In this document: in pieces, positions 5,339 through 5,410 of the stretch
How positions within the stretch are numbered: the first letter of the stretch is position 1
Layout of the letters: every line of letters begins with the position of its first letter
Assembly: GCA_030039655.1 (NCBI GenBank)
Contig: JASHVC010000261.1
Coordinates: forward strand, 1-5,410
Length of the DNA stretch: 5,410 nucleotides
Source: Xanthobacteraceae bacterium
GTDB taxonomy: Bacteria > Pseudomonadota > Alphaproteobacteria > Rhizobiales > Xanthobacteraceae
Direction of reading: 5' to 3'
Notes under the pieces: generated by a model
Databases searched by the model: none
What the model saw: only the letters and a program-made list of their open reading frames with translations
What the model was told of the DNA's origin: nothing
Made by a program: the position numbers and the translations under genes

Positions 5339-5410
5339 CTATTCTCGCAGCTCTGTGAGCAAATCGCCACCAAGCGCCAGCACCTGAAGGCGACGTCCAT
5401 TCACGCCGAG
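5339..5410 (-). CDS. Possible C-terminal end of a minus-strand gene cut by the window edge
   Basis: A minus-strand frame enters at the window edge and runs 23 codons ([20 protein letters not shown], then LRE) to a TAG at 5341-5339. This is 38 bases upstream of the phhB ATG, a spacing that would suit an upstream operon partner. The stretch is too short to recognise, its third-position G/C is lower than in the neighbouring genes, and a 23-codon open frame is not significant on its own. The same bases could equally be the phhB leader and promoter. I see no start codon with a ribosome binding site on the plus strand here. Confidence 0.22.
   Translation of the reverse strand, partial: LGVNGRRLQVLALGGDLLTELRE

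Noticed and set aside
5311..5403. 10-base direct repeat CGTCCATTCA at 5311-5320 and 5394-5403
   Set aside because: A single 10-base match in a window of this size is expected by chance, and neither copy lies in a recognisable regulatory context.

Overview
This GC-rich window reads as an ordinary chromosomal stretch of an alphaproteobacterium, most likely order Hyphomicrobiales (Bradyrhizobium / Rhodopseudomonas / Xanthobacteraceae-like). The assignment rests on the gene set: an IalB-family exported protein beside rlmN, a PAP2 phosphatase, a pterin dehydratase next to a DUF1232 protein, and Ala/Arg-rich proteins with strong G/C third-position bias. It comes from remembered gene content, not from a database search. 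Coding density is high, the largest non-coding gap is about 130 bases, and no tRNA, rRNA, insertion sequence, CRISPR array or phage gene is visible.

Layout, left to right. (1) 1-192 (+): the C-terminal end of an XRE/HigA-like helix-turn-helix protein, probably the antitoxin of a type II toxin-antitoxin pair whose remainder lies outside the window. (2) 3426 down to 236 (-): four co-directional genes in transcription order, namely an exported IalB-family protein, the rRNA/tRNA methyltransferase rlmN, an unrecognised four-helix membrane protein, and a PAP2-family membrane phosphatase. The last three are tightly spaced (21 and 31 bases) and probably form an operon. An 85-base gap with several stem-loops, one carrying a T-run, separates ialB from rlmN. 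(3) 3427-3556: a divergent promoter region with a palindromic AT-rich box that reads as a -10 element on both strands. (4) 3557-4531 (+): a zinc-independent quinone oxidoreductase. (5) 5300 down to 4520 (-): phhB (4a-hydroxytetrahydrobiopterin dehydratase) followed by a DUF1232/YkvA-like membrane protein, whose 3' end overlaps the oxidoreductase by 12 bases. (6) 5339-5410: possibly the last codons of another minus-strand gene, unresolved.

The genes serve separate housekeeping roles: decoding fidelity (RlmN), pterin recycling (PhhB), redox/quinone detoxification (oxidoreductase), and envelope functions (IalB, PAP2, small membrane proteins). I see no evidence of an exciting undescribed multi-gene system. 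The points most worth a second look are the PAP2 protein with Ala in place of the motif-2 His, the stacked stem-loops between ialB and rlmN, and the shared -10 box in the divergent promoter. Three start codons were placed by ribosome binding site and family length downstream of longer possible starts (PAP2 at 1015, YkvA-like at 4930, PhhB at 5300).
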